From: Ancylobacter sp. IITR112
Lineage (GTDB): Bacteria; Pseudomonadota; Alphaproteobacteria; Rhizobiales; Xanthobacteraceae
Assembly: GCF_041415945.1 (NCBI RefSeq)
Contig: NZ_JBGCUS010000001.1
Span: 3,348,001 to 3,412,000 of the forward strand
Direction: 5' to 3'
Length of the DNA: 64,000 nucleotides
A program made the translations under genes and the position numbers. Below, piece by piece: positions 46,159 through 55,341 of the stretch. The notes beneath the pieces were generated by a model. It saw only the letters and a list, made by a program, of their open reading frames with translations. It made no database searches and was not told the DNA's origin. How positions within the stretch are numbered: position 1 is the first letter of the stretch; each line of letters opens with the position of its first letter.

Positions 46159-48123
46159 TTGGAGACGAGGCGCGGACTGGCAGGCGCGAGGCATGGCCAC
46201 CTCACGGCGTTCGATCTCGGCGACGAGCCCCCGCTCGGCGTCGATGGCGATGCCGAAGAGCCGATCAACCGCCGCCGCATCTCCATTCGCTGGCTGATGG
46301 CGACGCTGCTCACCGGCATTTGCGGTGCGGCGCTCATGGGGGGGGCCGTCTACGCCGCGCTCGACGGCGAATACCGCTTCGCCCAGTCTCCGGAAACCGT
46401 ACGCTCGGCGCTGCGCGGCACGCTCGCTGCAGGCGAGCGCCCCTCCAACGTCGCCCGCAAGGGCGACCGCATGTCGATCCTCTCCGAGAGCTTCAGCGCC
46501 AAACAGACGCTGCGCCTGTCGACCACCGTGAAGGATGGCGACCGCGAGGTCATCAAGGTCCGCGCTGTCACCAAAGTGGCGACCAATCTCGCCCAGAGCG
46601 TCACCGCCGCCTCCGTCGACGTGCCACGCTTCAACCCGGCCAAGCTGATCGCCGAATCGACCAGCGACGAAGCCGATGCGGTGCAGGCCGAGCCGACCGG
46701 CGACCTTACCATCGTGGTGCGCGACATCGCCAATCTTCCGCCCAGCGCGCGCTTTGCCGCCGAGCTGCCGATGGAAGACGTGCTGATGAAGGTGCGCGAG
46801 ACGGCCGAATTCAGCGTGCCCACCGCCGACGCCCGCGCCCCGGCGCTCCCGGGCCTCGGCATCATGGCCTATGCGCCCGCCGGAGCCGCCGATCCGCTCA
46901 ATGCGCTGCAGCAGCCCGAGAACGTCTCGGCCATCGACAAATCGGCCGATGACGCCTCGGGCGGCAATGACTGGTCCGAGCGCACCGTGGTGGCGAAGGC
47001 CGGCGACACGGTCGCCTCCATCCTCATAGACCTCGGCGTGCCGGAAGTCTCCGCCAATGGCGCGGCCCGGGCCTTCGGCACCCGCGAACTCTCCGGCACT
47101 CTCACCCCCGGCCTGCGGCTCAAGATTCTGCTCGACAACGCCACCGAGGGCGCGATGCCGCTGCGGGTCGCGGTGTTCGGCGAGAGCGGCCACCAGGGCA
47201 CGGTGGCGCTGTCCGACAGCGGTACCTTCCTGCCCGTTCAGGAGGCCAGCGACACCCAGCTCGCCGATCTCGGGCCGGATGACGGCGACGAGGAAGGCGG
47301 CGGCGGGCGTATCACGCTCTATGACAGCATCTGGGAGACGGCGCTGCGCCATGAAGTGCCGCGCCCGGTCATCGAAAGCATGATCCGCGTCTATTCCTTC
47401 GATGTGGACTTCCAGCGGCGCGTGCGCGCCGGCGATTCGCTGGAAGTGCTGTACGAGCCGGACGAGGCGGGCGGCGCCGGCGGCGTGCTCTATGCCGGGC
47501 TCACCGTCGGCGGCGAGGAGCGGCGCTATTACCGCTACCAGACCCCGGATGACGGGCTGGTCGACTTCTATGACGATGCCGGCAAGAGCGCGAAGAAGTT
47601 CCTGGTGCGCAAGCCGCTCTCCGGCGGCCAGCTACGTTCCGGCTTCGGCATGCGCCGCCACCCGATCCTTGGCTATAGCCGCCTGCATTCGGGCGTCGAC
47701 TGGGCCGACCGCACCGGCACGCCGATCTACGCCGCAGGCAATGGCGTGATCAAGAAAGCCGCCTGGACCTCCGGCTATGGCCGCCGCATCGAGATCCAGC
47801 ACGCCAACGGCTATGTAACGACCTATTCGCACCAGTCCGGCTTCGCCAAGGGCATACGCGAGGGGGTGCGCGTGCGCCAGGGACAACTCATCGGCTATAT
47901 CGGCTCCACCGGCCTCTCCACCGGCGCGCATCTGCATTACGAGGTGTTGGTGAACGGGCGCTTCGTTGACCCGATGCGCATCCGCCTGCCGCGCGGGCGG
48001 GCTCTGGACGGGCGCATTCTCGCCAGTTTCGAGAAGGAGCGCGCCACTATCGACGCGCTGCTCAACCACAGCAACGCCTCCCGCATCGCCGCCGGCGCGT
48101 CGGACGGCGCCGAGACAAACTGA
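46159..48123 (+). CDS. M23-family peptidoglycan endopeptidase, membrane-anchored
   Basis: 654 residues from TTG 46159, which follows a purine-rich GGAAGGCGGGGAAG stretch; an ATG at 46195 is not in this frame and the next in-frame choices lie inside the membrane segment. One transmembrane segment near residues 45-66 (WLMATLLTGICGAALMGGAVY), a long periplasmic region, a LysM/opacity-like stretch (VVAKAGDTVASILIDLGV), then the LytM/M23 domain with zinc ligands in LHSGVDWAD and THLHY-type HLHYEVLVNG. Cleaves peptide cross-links of the wall, or, like NlpD/EnvC, controls amidases. One base overlap with the next gene. Confidence 0.9.
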   Translation: METRRGLAGARHGHLTAFDLGDEPPLGVDGDAEEPINRRRISIRWLMATLLTGICGAALMGGAVYAALDGEYRFAQSPETVRSALRGTLAAGERPSNVARKGDRMSILSESFSAKQTLRLSTTVKDGDREVIKVRAVTKVATNLAQSVTAASVDVPRFNPAKLIAESTSDEADAVQAEPTGDLTIVVRDIANLPPSARFAAELPMEDVLMKVRETAEFSVPTADARAPALPGLGIMAYAPAGAADPLNALQQPENVSAIDKSADDASGGNDWSERTVVAKAGDTVASILIDLGVPEVSANGAARAFGTRELSGTLTPGLRLKILLDNATEGAMPLRVAVFGESGHQGTVALSDSGTFLPVQEASDTQLADLGPDDGDEEGGGGRITLYDSIWETALRHEVPRPVIESMIRVYSFDVDFQRRVRAGDSLEVLYEPDEAGGAGGVLYAGLTVGGEERRYYRYQTPDDGLVDFYDDAGKSAKKFLVRKPLSGGQLRSGFGMRRHPILGYSRLHSGVDWADRTGTPIYAAGNGVIKKAAWTSGYGRRIEIQHANGYVTTYSHQSGFAKGIREGVRVRQGQLIGYIGSTGLSTGAHLHYEVLVNGRFVDPMRIRLPRGRALDGRILASFEKERATIDALLNHSNASRIAAGASDGAETN

Positions 48124-48782
48124 TGCTTGACGGTCCCCGCCTGCCGCCGCGCTCCGGCGGCCCGGCCACCTCGCTTGTCGTCCTGCTGCACGGCTATGGC
48201 GCGGACGGGCGCGACCTCATCGACCTCGGCGAAATCTGGGCGCCGCTGCTGCCCGGCGCAGCCTTTGTCTCGCCCCACGCCCCCGAGCCGCTCGCCGTCG
48301 CGCCGGTCGGGCGGCAATGGTTCGGCTATACTGAACGCAATGACCGCGAACGCTGGGCCGGCGTGCAGAGCGCCCATGCCGCGCTCGACGCTTTTCTCGA
48401 CGCCGAGCTGGCCCGGCTGAATCTGCCCGGGTCCCGCGTCGCGCTGGTCGGCTTCAGCCAGGGCACGATGATGGCGCTGCACACCGGGCTGCGCCGTACC
48501 GTCGCGCCCGCCGGCATTGTCGGCTTCTCCGGCATCCATGTTGTGCCCCCGGAAGGCGCCACGCCAGCCTTTGCCTCCGACATCATCGCCCGGCCGCCGG
48601 TGCTGCTGATCCATGGCGACCTCGACCAGGTCATCCCGCCACTGGCGTTGCCGCGCGCGGTGGAAAGCCTGCAGCGGCAGGGGCTGGCCGTGCGCGCGCA
48701 TCTCTCCAACGGCCTCGCCCACGGTATTGACGGGACCGGCCTCTCCCTCGCCGGCAGCTTCCTCACCGAAGTGCTGGCCTGA
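48123..48782 (+). CDS. Alpha/beta-hydrolase, carboxylesterase/phospholipase-type
   Basis: 219 residues. Start overlaps the stop of the peptidase gene by one base (TGATG), so translation is coupled. Nucleophile Ser in LVGFSQGTMMALH (G-x-S-x-G), oxyanion region LLHGYGADGRDLIDLG, acid Asp in HGDLDQVIPP and His in LAHGIDGTG. This matches the YpfH/acyl-protein thioesterase-like family of small cytosolic esterases. Physiological substrate unknown. Confidence 0.86.
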   Translation: MLDGPRLPPRSGGPATSLVVLLHGYGADGRDLIDLGEIWAPLLPGAAFVSPHAPEPLAVAPVGRQWFGYTERNDRERWAGVQSAHAALDAFLDAELARLNLPGSRVALVGFSQGTMMALHTGLRRTVAPAGIVGFSGIHVVPPEGATPAFASDIIARPPVLLIHGDLDQVIPPLALPRAVESLQRQGLAVRAHLSNGLAHGIDGTGLSLAGSFLTEVLA

Positions 48783-48816
48783 GGTCCGGCGCCGCGCCGC
48801 GATCTGGCGGCCGGCG

Positions 48817-48845
48817 CTTCACAAGACTGACACGCTCCCTATAGA
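48817..48845 (+). promoter_or_regulatory. Candidate promoter of the HNH gene
   Basis: CTTCAC (48817-48822) and TATAGA (48840-48845) are 17 bases apart, near the alphaproteobacterial CTTGAC-N17-TATNNT pattern, and lie about 64 bases before the GTG start of the HNH nuclease gene. Confidence 0.45.
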
Positions 48846-48908
48846 CTATGGCCGTGCGTCACGCGGCGCCGACTCAGCGACCGTGCTGGCGCTCCTGACA
48901 GGGAGCGA

Positions 48909-49469
48909 GTGTTGACGGCGACGTTGTCTCCGGGTGCCTGGCCTGCCCTCGTGCTCAACGCCGATTACCGGCCGCTGAGCTATTACCCTCTTTCGGTCTG
49001 GGCGTGGCAGGACGCCATCAAGGCGGTGTTCCTCGACCGGGTGAACATCGTCGAATATTACGAGCGGCAGGTCTCCAGCGCGACCTTCCAGATGCGGCTG
49101 CCGAGCGTCGTCTCGCTGAAGACCTTCATCCGCCCATCGCGCCAGCCGGCCTTCACCCGCTTCAATGTCTTCCTGCGCGACCGCTTCACCTGCCAGTACT
49201 GCGATTCGCGCGAAGACCTGACCTTCGACCACGTCATCCCACGCTCGCGCGGCGGGCAGACCACCTGGGAGAACGTCGTCGCCGCCTGCTCACCCTGCAA
49301 TCTGCGCAAGGGCAGCCTGATGCCGGAAGCGGCACACATGATGCCGCGGCAGAAGCCCTATCAGCCAAGCGTGTTCGACCTGCACCAGAACGGCCGCCAT
49401 TTCCCGCCGAATTACCTGCACGATAGCTGGATGGACTATCTCTACTGGGACACCGAGCTGGACCCGTGA
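48909..49469 (+). CDS. HNH endonuclease
   Basis: 186 residues from GTG 48909 with GGGAG just before. Two CxxC-type metal knuckles (CQYC and CSPCN) frame an HNH core: DRFTCQYCDSREDLTFDHVIPRSRGG (His of DHV) then WENVVAACSPCNLRKG (Asn, with CNLRKG). This is the chromosomal HNH type with a fixed VLNADYRPLSYYPLSVW N-terminus common in alphaproteobacteria. Nicking or DNA repair is likely; no methylase or phage terminase partner is present. Confidence 0.88.
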   Translation: MLTATLSPGAWPALVLNADYRPLSYYPLSVWAWQDAIKAVFLDRVNIVEYYERQVSSATFQMRLPSVVSLKTFIRPSRQPAFTRFNVFLRDRFTCQYCDSREDLTFDHVIPRSRGGQTTWENVVAACSPCNLRKGSLMPEAAHMMPRQKPYQPSVFDLHQNGRHFPPNYLHDSWMDYLYWDTELDP

Positions 49470-49496
49470 GCCGGGCGGCCTGAAGCGCGCGGCCAC

Positions 49497-50021
49497 TCAC
49501 GCCTTCGCCGTCGCGCCCCACATCGCCACAACCACCAGCGCACCGGCGATGAAGGCATTATACCCGGCCAGCGACAGGCCGAGCAGGCGCCACGGCGCCT
49601 CGTCGCAGCGTACCACCCGCGCGCTCTGCAACTGCCCGAGCAGATCGCCGCCGCCGATCGCCGGCCCGGCGCCGGAGCAGGTTTCCGGGCCGGCCCAGAA
49701 GCCCCACTCCACCCCGGCATGATAGGCCGCGAGAAAGGCGCCGAGCGCCATCAGCATGCCGGCCAGCGCCAGCGCCACCCGCGCCGGCCCTTCCTTGCCG
49801 AGCACCGCGCAGAAAGCGCCGATCAACGCCACCGGCACGCCGACATAATAGGGAATGCGCTGTTCGAGACAGAGCGGGCACGGCGCCAGCCCGACCACGA
49901 GCTGGAAATACCATGCCCCGGCGAGCGTGCCGGCGCCGATGGCGGCGACCACCAGTGCGGCGGTGAGCTGACGGTTGCGCACCGCACGGCGGGCATCGGC
50001 GGATGAGGCGGTCGCGGTCAT
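49497..50021 (-). CDS. dsbB: DsbB-family disulfide bond formation protein, second copy
   Basis: 174 residues, four hydrophobic segments. First CxxC in LAPCPLCLEQRIPYY, second periplasmic pair in PETCSGAGP and VVRCDEAPWRL between segments three and four, as in canonical DsbB. Reoxidises DsbA by passing electrons to quinone. This copy is the more standard of the two in the window. Convergent with the HNH gene. Confidence 0.87.
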   Translation of the reverse strand: MTATASSADARRAVRNRQLTAALVVAAIGAGTLAGAWYFQLVVGLAPCPLCLEQRIPYYVGVPVALIGAFCAVLGKEGPARVALALAGMLMALGAFLAAYHAGVEWGFWAGPETCSGAGPAIGGGDLLGQLQSARVVRCDEAPWRLLGLSLAGYNAFIAGALVVVAMWGATAKA

Positions 50022-50400
50022 GGCGCGTCACTCGTTCTGGCAGGCCTCGCAAGGGCGGCAGTGGCCATTACTAGCCGCTCGTCCGGCCGGCGCAAATGGG
50101 GCCGAATATCACGTCTGCCGGATGCGGGGGCGGTGCGCCGCCCCGTGACCGGCGCACCGTGCCACGCGACACCCTACGCCGGGAACACTCGCCCATGGCC
50201 GAACTTGTGGAAAGGAGAGGCGAGGAGAACGGCGGCTCTGGCGCGCGCGCGTCTGTCGTTCGGCCGACGCAGAAGGCTGGCATTTTCGTTTCCCCTGAAA
50301 CCACGAGCCGCCGCGCCTCTCGCCTTGCGAGTGAGGCTGGCTGACGGCGGAAGGCTCCAGCCTGCGGCAGCCACCGCCAGCAACAGAATTGAGTGTCCCT
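50022..50400. other. Gap without a convincing gene
   Basis: 379 bases between the DsbB copy and the UDP-glucose dehydrogenase gene. A 49-codon plus-strand frame at 50195-50344 has rare AGG/AGA codons and no family likeness, and I do not call it. Divergent promoters for the two flanking genes are expected here, but no clear pair of boxes is visible. Confidence 0.5.
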
Positions 50401-51723
50401 ATGCGCGTCGCGATGATCGGTACGGGTTATGTCGGCCTGGTCTCTGGCACCTGCTTTTCCGACTTTGGCCACGACGTTACCTGCGTCGACACCGATCTTT
50501 CCAAGATCGAGCGGCTGAAGGCCGGCATCATGCCGATCTTCGAGCCGGGGCTGGATGATCTCGTCGCCCGCAACGTGGCCGGGGGGCGGCTGCACTTCAC
50601 CACCGATCTGCCCGCCGCCGTGGCCGGTGCCGAGGTCGTGTTCATCGCGGTCGGCACGCCCTCGCGCCGCGGCGACGGCCATGCCGACCTGTCCTATGTC
50701 CACGCCGCCGCCCGCGAGATCGCCCGCGCCGCCACCGGCTTCACCGTCGTCGTCACCAAATCGACCGTGCCTGTCGGGACGGGCGCCGATCTCGAGGCGA
50801 TCATCCGCGAGGAAGCGCCGGACGCCGACATCGCCGTCGTCTCCAATCCGGAATTCCTGCGCGAGGGCGCCGCCATCGAGGACTTCAAGCGGCCGGACCG
50901 CATCGTGGTCGGCACCGGCGACCCGCGCGCCCGCGAGGTCATGGCCGCGCTCTATCGTCCGCTTTCGCTCAACGCCGCGCCGCTGCTGTTCACCGAGCGG
51001 GCCAATGCCGAGCTGATCAAATACGCCAGCAATGCCTTCCTCGCGATGAAGATCACCTTCATCAACGAAATGGCCGATCTGTGCGAGAAGGTCGGCGGCG
51101 ACGTGCAGGAAGTGGCGCGCGGCATCGGGCTCGACCGTCGCATCGGCCCGAAATTCCTGCATGCCGGGCCGGGTTATGGCGGCTCCTGCTTTCCCAAGGA
51201 CACGCTGGCCCTCGCCCGCACCGCGCAGGAAGCCGGCACGCCGCTGCGCCTGATCGAGACCGTCACCACGCTGAACGACACCCGCAAGGCGGCGATGGGC
51301 CGCCGGGTACTGGAAGCGCTGAGCGTGCCCCCGCGCGGCGCCACCGTCGCCGTGCTCGGCCTCACCTTCAAGCCCAACACCGACGACATGCGCGACAGCC
51401 CGGCGATCAACATCGTGCAGTCGCTGGTCGACCGCGGGGTGAGGATCCGCGCCTATGATCCCGTCGGGATGGAGGAGGCGCGCAAGGTTCTGCCCGACGG
51501 CATCCATTATGCGAGCGGCCCCTATGAGTGCGCCGAGGGCGCGGACGCTCTCGTCATCGTCACCGAATGGGATGCCTTCCGTGCCCTCGACCTCAACCGG
51601 CTGAAGGCGCAGTTGCGCAGCCCCATCGTCGTCGATCTGCGCAACATCTACCCGCCCGAAGACCTGATCCGCCGCGGCTTCACCTATGTCGGCATCGGCC
51701 GCGCCGACACCGCCCGGAGTTGA
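50401..51723 (+). CDS. UDP-glucose 6-dehydrogenase
   Basis: 440 residues from ATG 50401. Oxidises UDP-glucose twice with NAD to UDP-glucuronate, a precursor of capsule, exopolysaccharide or lipid A modifications. N-terminal NAD motif IGTGYVGLVSGTCFSDFGHDV, catalytic Cys in GYGGSCFPKDTLAL near residue 262, central dimer helix and a C-terminal UDP-binding domain (LGLTFKPNTDDMRDSP). Full length. No polysaccharide genes are adjacent. Also called ugd or rkpK in relatives. Confidence 0.94.
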   Translation: MRVAMIGTGYVGLVSGTCFSDFGHDVTCVDTDLSKIERLKAGIMPIFEPGLDDLVARNVAGGRLHFTTDLPAAVAGAEVVFIAVGTPSRRGDGHADLSYVHAAAREIARAATGFTVVVTKSTVPVGTGADLEAIIREEAPDADIAVVSNPEFLREGAAIEDFKRPDRIVVGTGDPRAREVMAALYRPLSLNAAPLLFTERANAELIKYASNAFLAMKITFINEMADLCEKVGGDVQEVARGIGLDRRIGPKFLHAGPGYGGSCFPKDTLALARTAQEAGTPLRLIETVTTLNDTRKAAMGRRVLEALSVPPRGATVAVLGLTFKPNTDDMRDSPAINIVQSLVDRGVRIRAYDPVGMEEARKVLPDGIHYASGPYECAEGADALVIVTEWDAFRALDLNRLKAQLRSPIVVDLRNIYPPEDLIRRGFTYVGIGRADTARS

Positions 51724-51835
51724 GGCCGGAACAGCAGCGGCCCCGCCGCGTTCCCTCCTCAACCCATACGCCGACAGGTGGCACGATTGTCGCGCCGTCC
51801 TCGGCCATGGAAAGCGACGGGAGGAAGCGGACGGC

Positions 51836-52921
51836 GTGAGCATCCGGGACAGACGCGCGCTATGGAGCGCAGCCCTCAGCGGCGCGGCGATCGGGGCTTT
51901 TGCCGGCGCGGCGCTTCGGACGCCCCGCCGCGAGGGAGGTGACGACGACCCCACAGGCCTGTCGGCGCGGCTCGAACCCCAGCGGGGGCGCGCAGCCGCG
52001 CAGCCAATGGAAATTCCGGCGCGGGGCTGGCGCGACATCCTGCTGCGCACGGCCAAGGCGTTCTTCGCCAACCGCGTGCTCGGCCTGTCGGCCGGCGTCA
52101 CCTTCTATGCCCTTCTCGCCACCTTCCCGGCCCTGGCGGCCATCATCTCGCTCTACGGACTGTTCCTCAATCCGGCAACGATTCAGGGCCAGCTCGAAGC
52201 GGCGGCCTGGCTGCTGCCGTCGGGCGCCATCGAGGTGCTGCGCGACCAGATCCTGCGCCTGACCGCCACGGAGACCGCCAGTCTCGGCTGGCGGTTTCTC
52301 TTCAGCCTGGGGGCGGCGCTATGGAGCGCCAATGCCGCGACCAAGGCGATGATCGAGGCGCTGAACATCGTCTATGAGGAGGAGGAGCGACGCTCCTTCC
52401 TCCGCCTGACACTGGTCACGCTCACTTTCACGCTGGGGGCGGTGCTCTTCGCCGTTATCGCCCTTGCTGCGGTGGTGGTACTGCCGCTTGTGCTGAACGT
52501 GCTCCGGCTTCCTTCCGGCACGGAACGGCTGATCTCGCTGCTGCGCTGGCCGACGCTGGCGGTGATCGTCGCCCTCCTCATCACCGTGGTCTACCGGTTC
52601 GGCCCCTCGCGGGAGCGGCCGCAATGGAAATGGGTGAGCCTCGGCAGCGCTGTCGCCGCCGTGCTGTGGCTCGCCACCTCGGCCGGCTTCTCCTGGTATG
52701 TGAGCCATTACGCCTCCTATGAGCAGACCTATGGCTCGCTGGGGGCAGTGATCGGCTTCATGGTGTGGATCTGGCTGTCCATGTCGGTGCTGCTGCTGGG
52801 CGGGGAGTTGAACGCCGAGATCGAGCATCAGACAGCGCTAGACACCACCACTGGAGCGCCCCAGCCCATCGGCCAGCGCGGCGCGCATATGGCGGACACG
52901 GTCGGGGCCGCGCAGGACTGA
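51836..52921 (+). CDS. YihY/BrkB-family membrane protein
   Basis: 361 residues from GTG 51836, with GGAGG at 51820-51824; the frame is open further up into the intergenic DNA, but that part has no family likeness. Soluble N-terminal 65 residues, then the YihY core of six hydrophobic segments: RVLGLSAGVTFYALLATFPALAAIISLYG in pieces, SANAATKAMIEALNIVYEEEE, and the GSLGAVIGFMVWIWLS segment with LLGGELNAEIE near the end. Formerly mis-called RNase BN; true role unknown. Confidence 0.85.
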   Translation: MSIRDRRALWSAALSGAAIGAFAGAALRTPRREGGDDDPTGLSARLEPQRGRAAAQPMEIPARGWRDILLRTAKAFFANRVLGLSAGVTFYALLATFPALAAIISLYGLFLNPATIQGQLEAAAWLLPSGAIEVLRDQILRLTATETASLGWRFLFSLGAALWSANAATKAMIEALNIVYEEEERRSFLRLTLVTLTFTLGAVLFAVIALAAVVVLPLVLNVLRLPSGTERLISLLRWPTLAVIVALLITVVYRFGPSRERPQWKWVSLGSAVAAVLWLATSAGFSWYVSHYASYEQTYGSLGAVIGFMVWIWLSMSVLLLGGELNAEIEHQTALDTTTGAPQPIGQRGAHMADTVGAAQD

Positions 52922-52935
52922 GCGCATGGCGGCGC

Positions 52936-53556
52936 TCAGAGCACGATCATCCGGTCCGGCAGTTCATTGGCGTCGCCCGCGCCGGGCGGCACATGCCGGG
53001 CAAGGATGCGCCCCGCCGCCGCCACGCCCTCGACCAGCCCGTCGCCGAGCCGTCCCGCGCGAGCCCCGGCGAGCACCGCGCCGCAAACCCCCTCCCAGGC
53101 TTCATGCCCCACCCGGGCGTGGATCGCCTCGTCGGCGACGACTTCAACGAGATGATCGGCCGGCGCCACCAGGATCAGCACACCGGTGCGCCCGCGGGTC
53201 TGATGAATCCCGAGGCTCAGGAATTGATCGACCGCGGCCGCCCGGCCGGCTTCCTCGCGGGCGAAGCGCGGTACGGTGAACGCGCCGAGCGGGGTGAAGA
53301 CCAGGGCCGCGCCCACCGCCACGAAGGCGCAAGCCTGCAGCGAAAGCAGCATCGGCGTGTCGAGCGCGGTGAACAGGGCAAGCGGCCAAGGCAGCACCAG
53401 CGCCAGCAGCGCCGCCCACATCAGCGCGTAGAAAGCCGGGCTGACCAGCGGCCGGGTGAGCACGACGACGCGGATTTCGCCCGCCGTGCCGGCTTCCGCC
53501 GTCTGGATCGCAGCAGCGACGGCCGCCTGTTCCAGTTCACTCAAACCGCCCGCCAT
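52936..53556 (-). CDS. TPM-domain membrane protein
   Basis: 206 residues, starting at ATG 53556, which overlaps the stop of the previous gene (TGATG). TPM (YgcG/Psb32-like) domain: IQTAEAGTAGEIRVVVLTRPL, then a hydrophobic pair of helices, and RTGVLILVAPADHLVEVVADEAIHARV. The shorter family form with internal membrane helices and no signal peptide. Role unknown; see the LemA gene upstream. Confidence 0.8.
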   Translation of the reverse strand: MAGGLSELEQAAVAAAIQTAEAGTAGEIRVVVLTRPLVSPAFYALMWAALLALVLPWPLALFTALDTPMLLSLQACAFVAVGAALVFTPLGAFTVPRFAREEAGRAAAVDQFLSLGIHQTRGRTGVLILVAPADHLVEVVADEAIHARVGHEAWEGVCGAVLAGARAGRLGDGLVEGVAAAGRILARHVPPGAGDANELPDRMIVL

Positions 53557-54380
53557 CACCAGCTCCCCGAGGCGCCACCGCCGCCGGAGGAGCCGCCCCC
53601 GCCGGAAAAACCGCCGCCGCCGCCACCGCTGGACCAGCCGCTGCCGCCCCGCCGCGACCAGTCCCAGCCGGCGGCGCCGCCGGTGAGCGCGCCCGCGCCG
53701 CGCCGCCCGCGCGTTCGCAAATGGCCGGATTTGGCCTGACGGTAGAACACATAGGCCCAGAAGGCGATCATCAGCACGATGAAGACGAGATGCGCCCAAT
53801 CCTCCGCGCTCATCTCCGGTTCGGCGCCGGTGCTGGCTCTTGCCTTCGCCTCTTCGGGGTCGAGATTGAGCACCTCGATGACGGCGCCCGCCCCCTTCTC
53901 GATACCGCCGGCAAAGTCGCCCTCGCGGAAGGCGGGGAGGATCGCCGTCTGGATGATGGTGCTGGCCACCGCATCGGGTAGAACACCCTCCAACCCATAG
54001 CCGGTCTCGATCCGCACCCGCCGCTCATTGGGCGCGACCAGCAGCAGCACGCCATTGTTCTTGTCGGCCTGGCCGAGCTTCCAGAACCGGAACAGGCGGT
54101 TGGCGTAATCCTCGACCGATGTGCCCTCAAGCGATGGCACGGTGGCGACGACGAACTGGTCGGTGCTGCGCGCCTCCTGCGCGGCGAGCTTCGCCTCCAG
54201 CGCTGCGCGGGCGTCGGGGGTCAGCACCTGCGCGGCATCAACGACGCGGCCGGACAGGGCGGGAAAGGTGAGTTCCGCCCGCGCCCCGCCCATGCCCAGC
54301 GCGAGGCCGGCGAACACCAGCCCCACCAGCAGCCAGAGCGCGGCGGCGCGGCGCAGAGGCGAAGACGCGAGGACCCGCAT
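53556..54380 (-). CDS. TPM-domain protein with signal peptide and Gly-rich tail (YgcG-like)
   Basis: 274 residues from ATG 54380, 2 bases after the lemA stop. Signal/anchor segment near residues 12-30, TPM domain beginning FPALSGRVVDAAQVLTPDARAALEAKLAAQE and including RVRIETGYGLEGVLPDAVAS, a transmembrane helix (LVFIVLMIAFWAYVFY), then a tail of Gly/Ser (GGSGWSSGGGGGGFSGGGG). In relatives this protein and LemA are encoded together in an envelope-associated pair. Function is not settled. Confidence 0.86.
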   Translation of the reverse strand: MRVLASSPLRRAAALWLLVGLVFAGLALGMGGARAELTFPALSGRVVDAAQVLTPDARAALEAKLAAQEARSTDQFVVATVPSLEGTSVEDYANRLFRFWKLGQADKNNGVLLLVAPNERRVRIETGYGLEGVLPDAVASTIIQTAILPAFREGDFAGGIEKGAGAVIEVLNLDPEEAKARASTGAEPEMSAEDWAHLVFIVLMIAFWAYVFYRQAKSGHLRTRGRRGAGALTGGAAGWDWSRRGGSGWSSGGGGGGFSGGGGSSGGGGASGSW

Positions 54381-54382
54381 GG

Positions 54383-55003
54383 TCAGTTGAACTTCACCTG
54401 GGGCGCCTTCATCTGCTCTTCCGAGATGGTGAAGGTCTCCATCGGCTTGCTGCTGCGATAGAGCGTGCTCGCCCACAGGACGCCGGGGAAGGTGCGCAGC
54501 TCGGTATTATAGACCCGCACCGCCTCGATATAATCGCGCCGCGCGACGGCGATGCGGTTCTCCGTGCCTTCGATCTGCGCCTGCAGGGCGAGGAAGTTCT
54601 GGTTCGCCTTCAGATCGGGGTAGGCTTCTGACACCGCGATCAGCCGGCCGAGCGCGCCGGAAAGCTGCGCCTGCGCCTGCTGGAACTGCTTGAACTGTTC
54701 GGGATCGGTAATGGTGGAGGCGTCGACCTTGATCGAGGTCGCCTGCGCCCGGGCCTGCGTCACCTGGGTCAGCACGTCGCTTTCGTGCTGGGCATAGCCC
54801 TTGACCGTCTCGACGAGATTGGGAATCAGCTCGGCCCGGCGCTGATACTGGTTCAGCACGTCGCTCCACGCCGCCTTCGCCTTTTCCTCATTGGTGGGAA
54901 TGTTGTTCACCCCACACCCGGCCAAGCCGGTGGCGAGCATCACCAGAAGCAACGGCGCCAGCAGGCGGCGGGACATCCCCGACAGGCGGGAGAGAATCAG
55001 CAT
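54383..55003 (-). CDS. lemA: LemA-family lipoprotein
   Basis: 206 residues from ATG 55003 (AAGGG site upstream); a later ATG at 54976 is possible. Lipobox LLVMLATGLAGC followed by GVNNIPTNEEKAKAAWSDVLNQYQRRAELIPNLVETVKGYA (key words AAWSDVLNQYQRRADLIPNL-type), the LemA helical bundle, and the C-terminal FPGVLWASTLYRSSKPMETFTI. Envelope lipoprotein; first gene of a lemA-TPM-TPM run on the minus strand with tight spacing. Confidence 0.88.
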   Translation of the reverse strand: MLILSRLSGMSRRLLAPLLLVMLATGLAGCGVNNIPTNEEKAKAAWSDVLNQYQRRAELIPNLVETVKGYAQHESDVLTQVTQARAQATSIKVDASTITDPEQFKQFQQAQAQLSGALGRLIAVSEAYPDLKANQNFLALQAQIEGTENRIAVARRDYIEAVRVYNTELRTFPGVLWASTLYRSSKPMETFTISEEQMKAPQVKFN

Positions 55004-55079
55004 CACGGGGCCCTTTCAGCAGCACGCGCAGCGGCGCCGGCTGAATATAGAGCGGAGCGGGGCCGACTTCACCACCTGG

Positions 55080-55196
55080 TCAGGATTTATCGCCGCGCTC
55101 GCCAAGCACGTTGAAGGCGATCATCATCGACACGGCGATGCCCACGACCAGCAGGGCCGAGGTAAGGGGAATGGGGAGAAAGCCGAGAGCGCTCAT
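55080..55196 (-). CDS. Possible single-helix membrane peptide, 38 residues
   Basis: MSALGFLPIPLTSALLVVGIAVSMMIAFNVLGERGDKS: one strong hydrophobic segment of about 20 residues and a polar C-terminal end, the usual shape of a small inner-membrane peptide. The ribosome site before ATG 55196 is weak. It lies 77 bases before the lemA start, on the same strand. No family recognised; being real is a moderate guess. Confidence 0.4.
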   Translation of the reverse strand: MSALGFLPIPLTSALLVVGIAVSMMIAFNVLGERGDKS

Positions 55197-55341
55197 GGCG
55201 ACAGGTCCAGTCAGAGAGGCGCTTGATATCGGCGCGCCAGCCCGCTTTGGGATGACGCTCATCCATGCGGGCAAGCCATTGATGAATTGCAAAAATGACC
55301 GTCCCGCGGCGGATTTTTCACCGGCCCGCGACCTCTTGCCG

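Noticed and set aside
48909..49469. HNH nuclease as a phage or defence gene
   Set aside because: It matches the common chromosomal HNH type and has no terminase, methylase or other defence partner nearby.
50195..50344. A 49-codon frame starting MAELVERRGEENGG before the UDP-glucose dehydrogenase gene
   Set aside because: Rare AGG/AGA codons and mixed third-position use unlike its neighbours, weak ribosome site and no recognised family; left out but could be revisited with conservation data.
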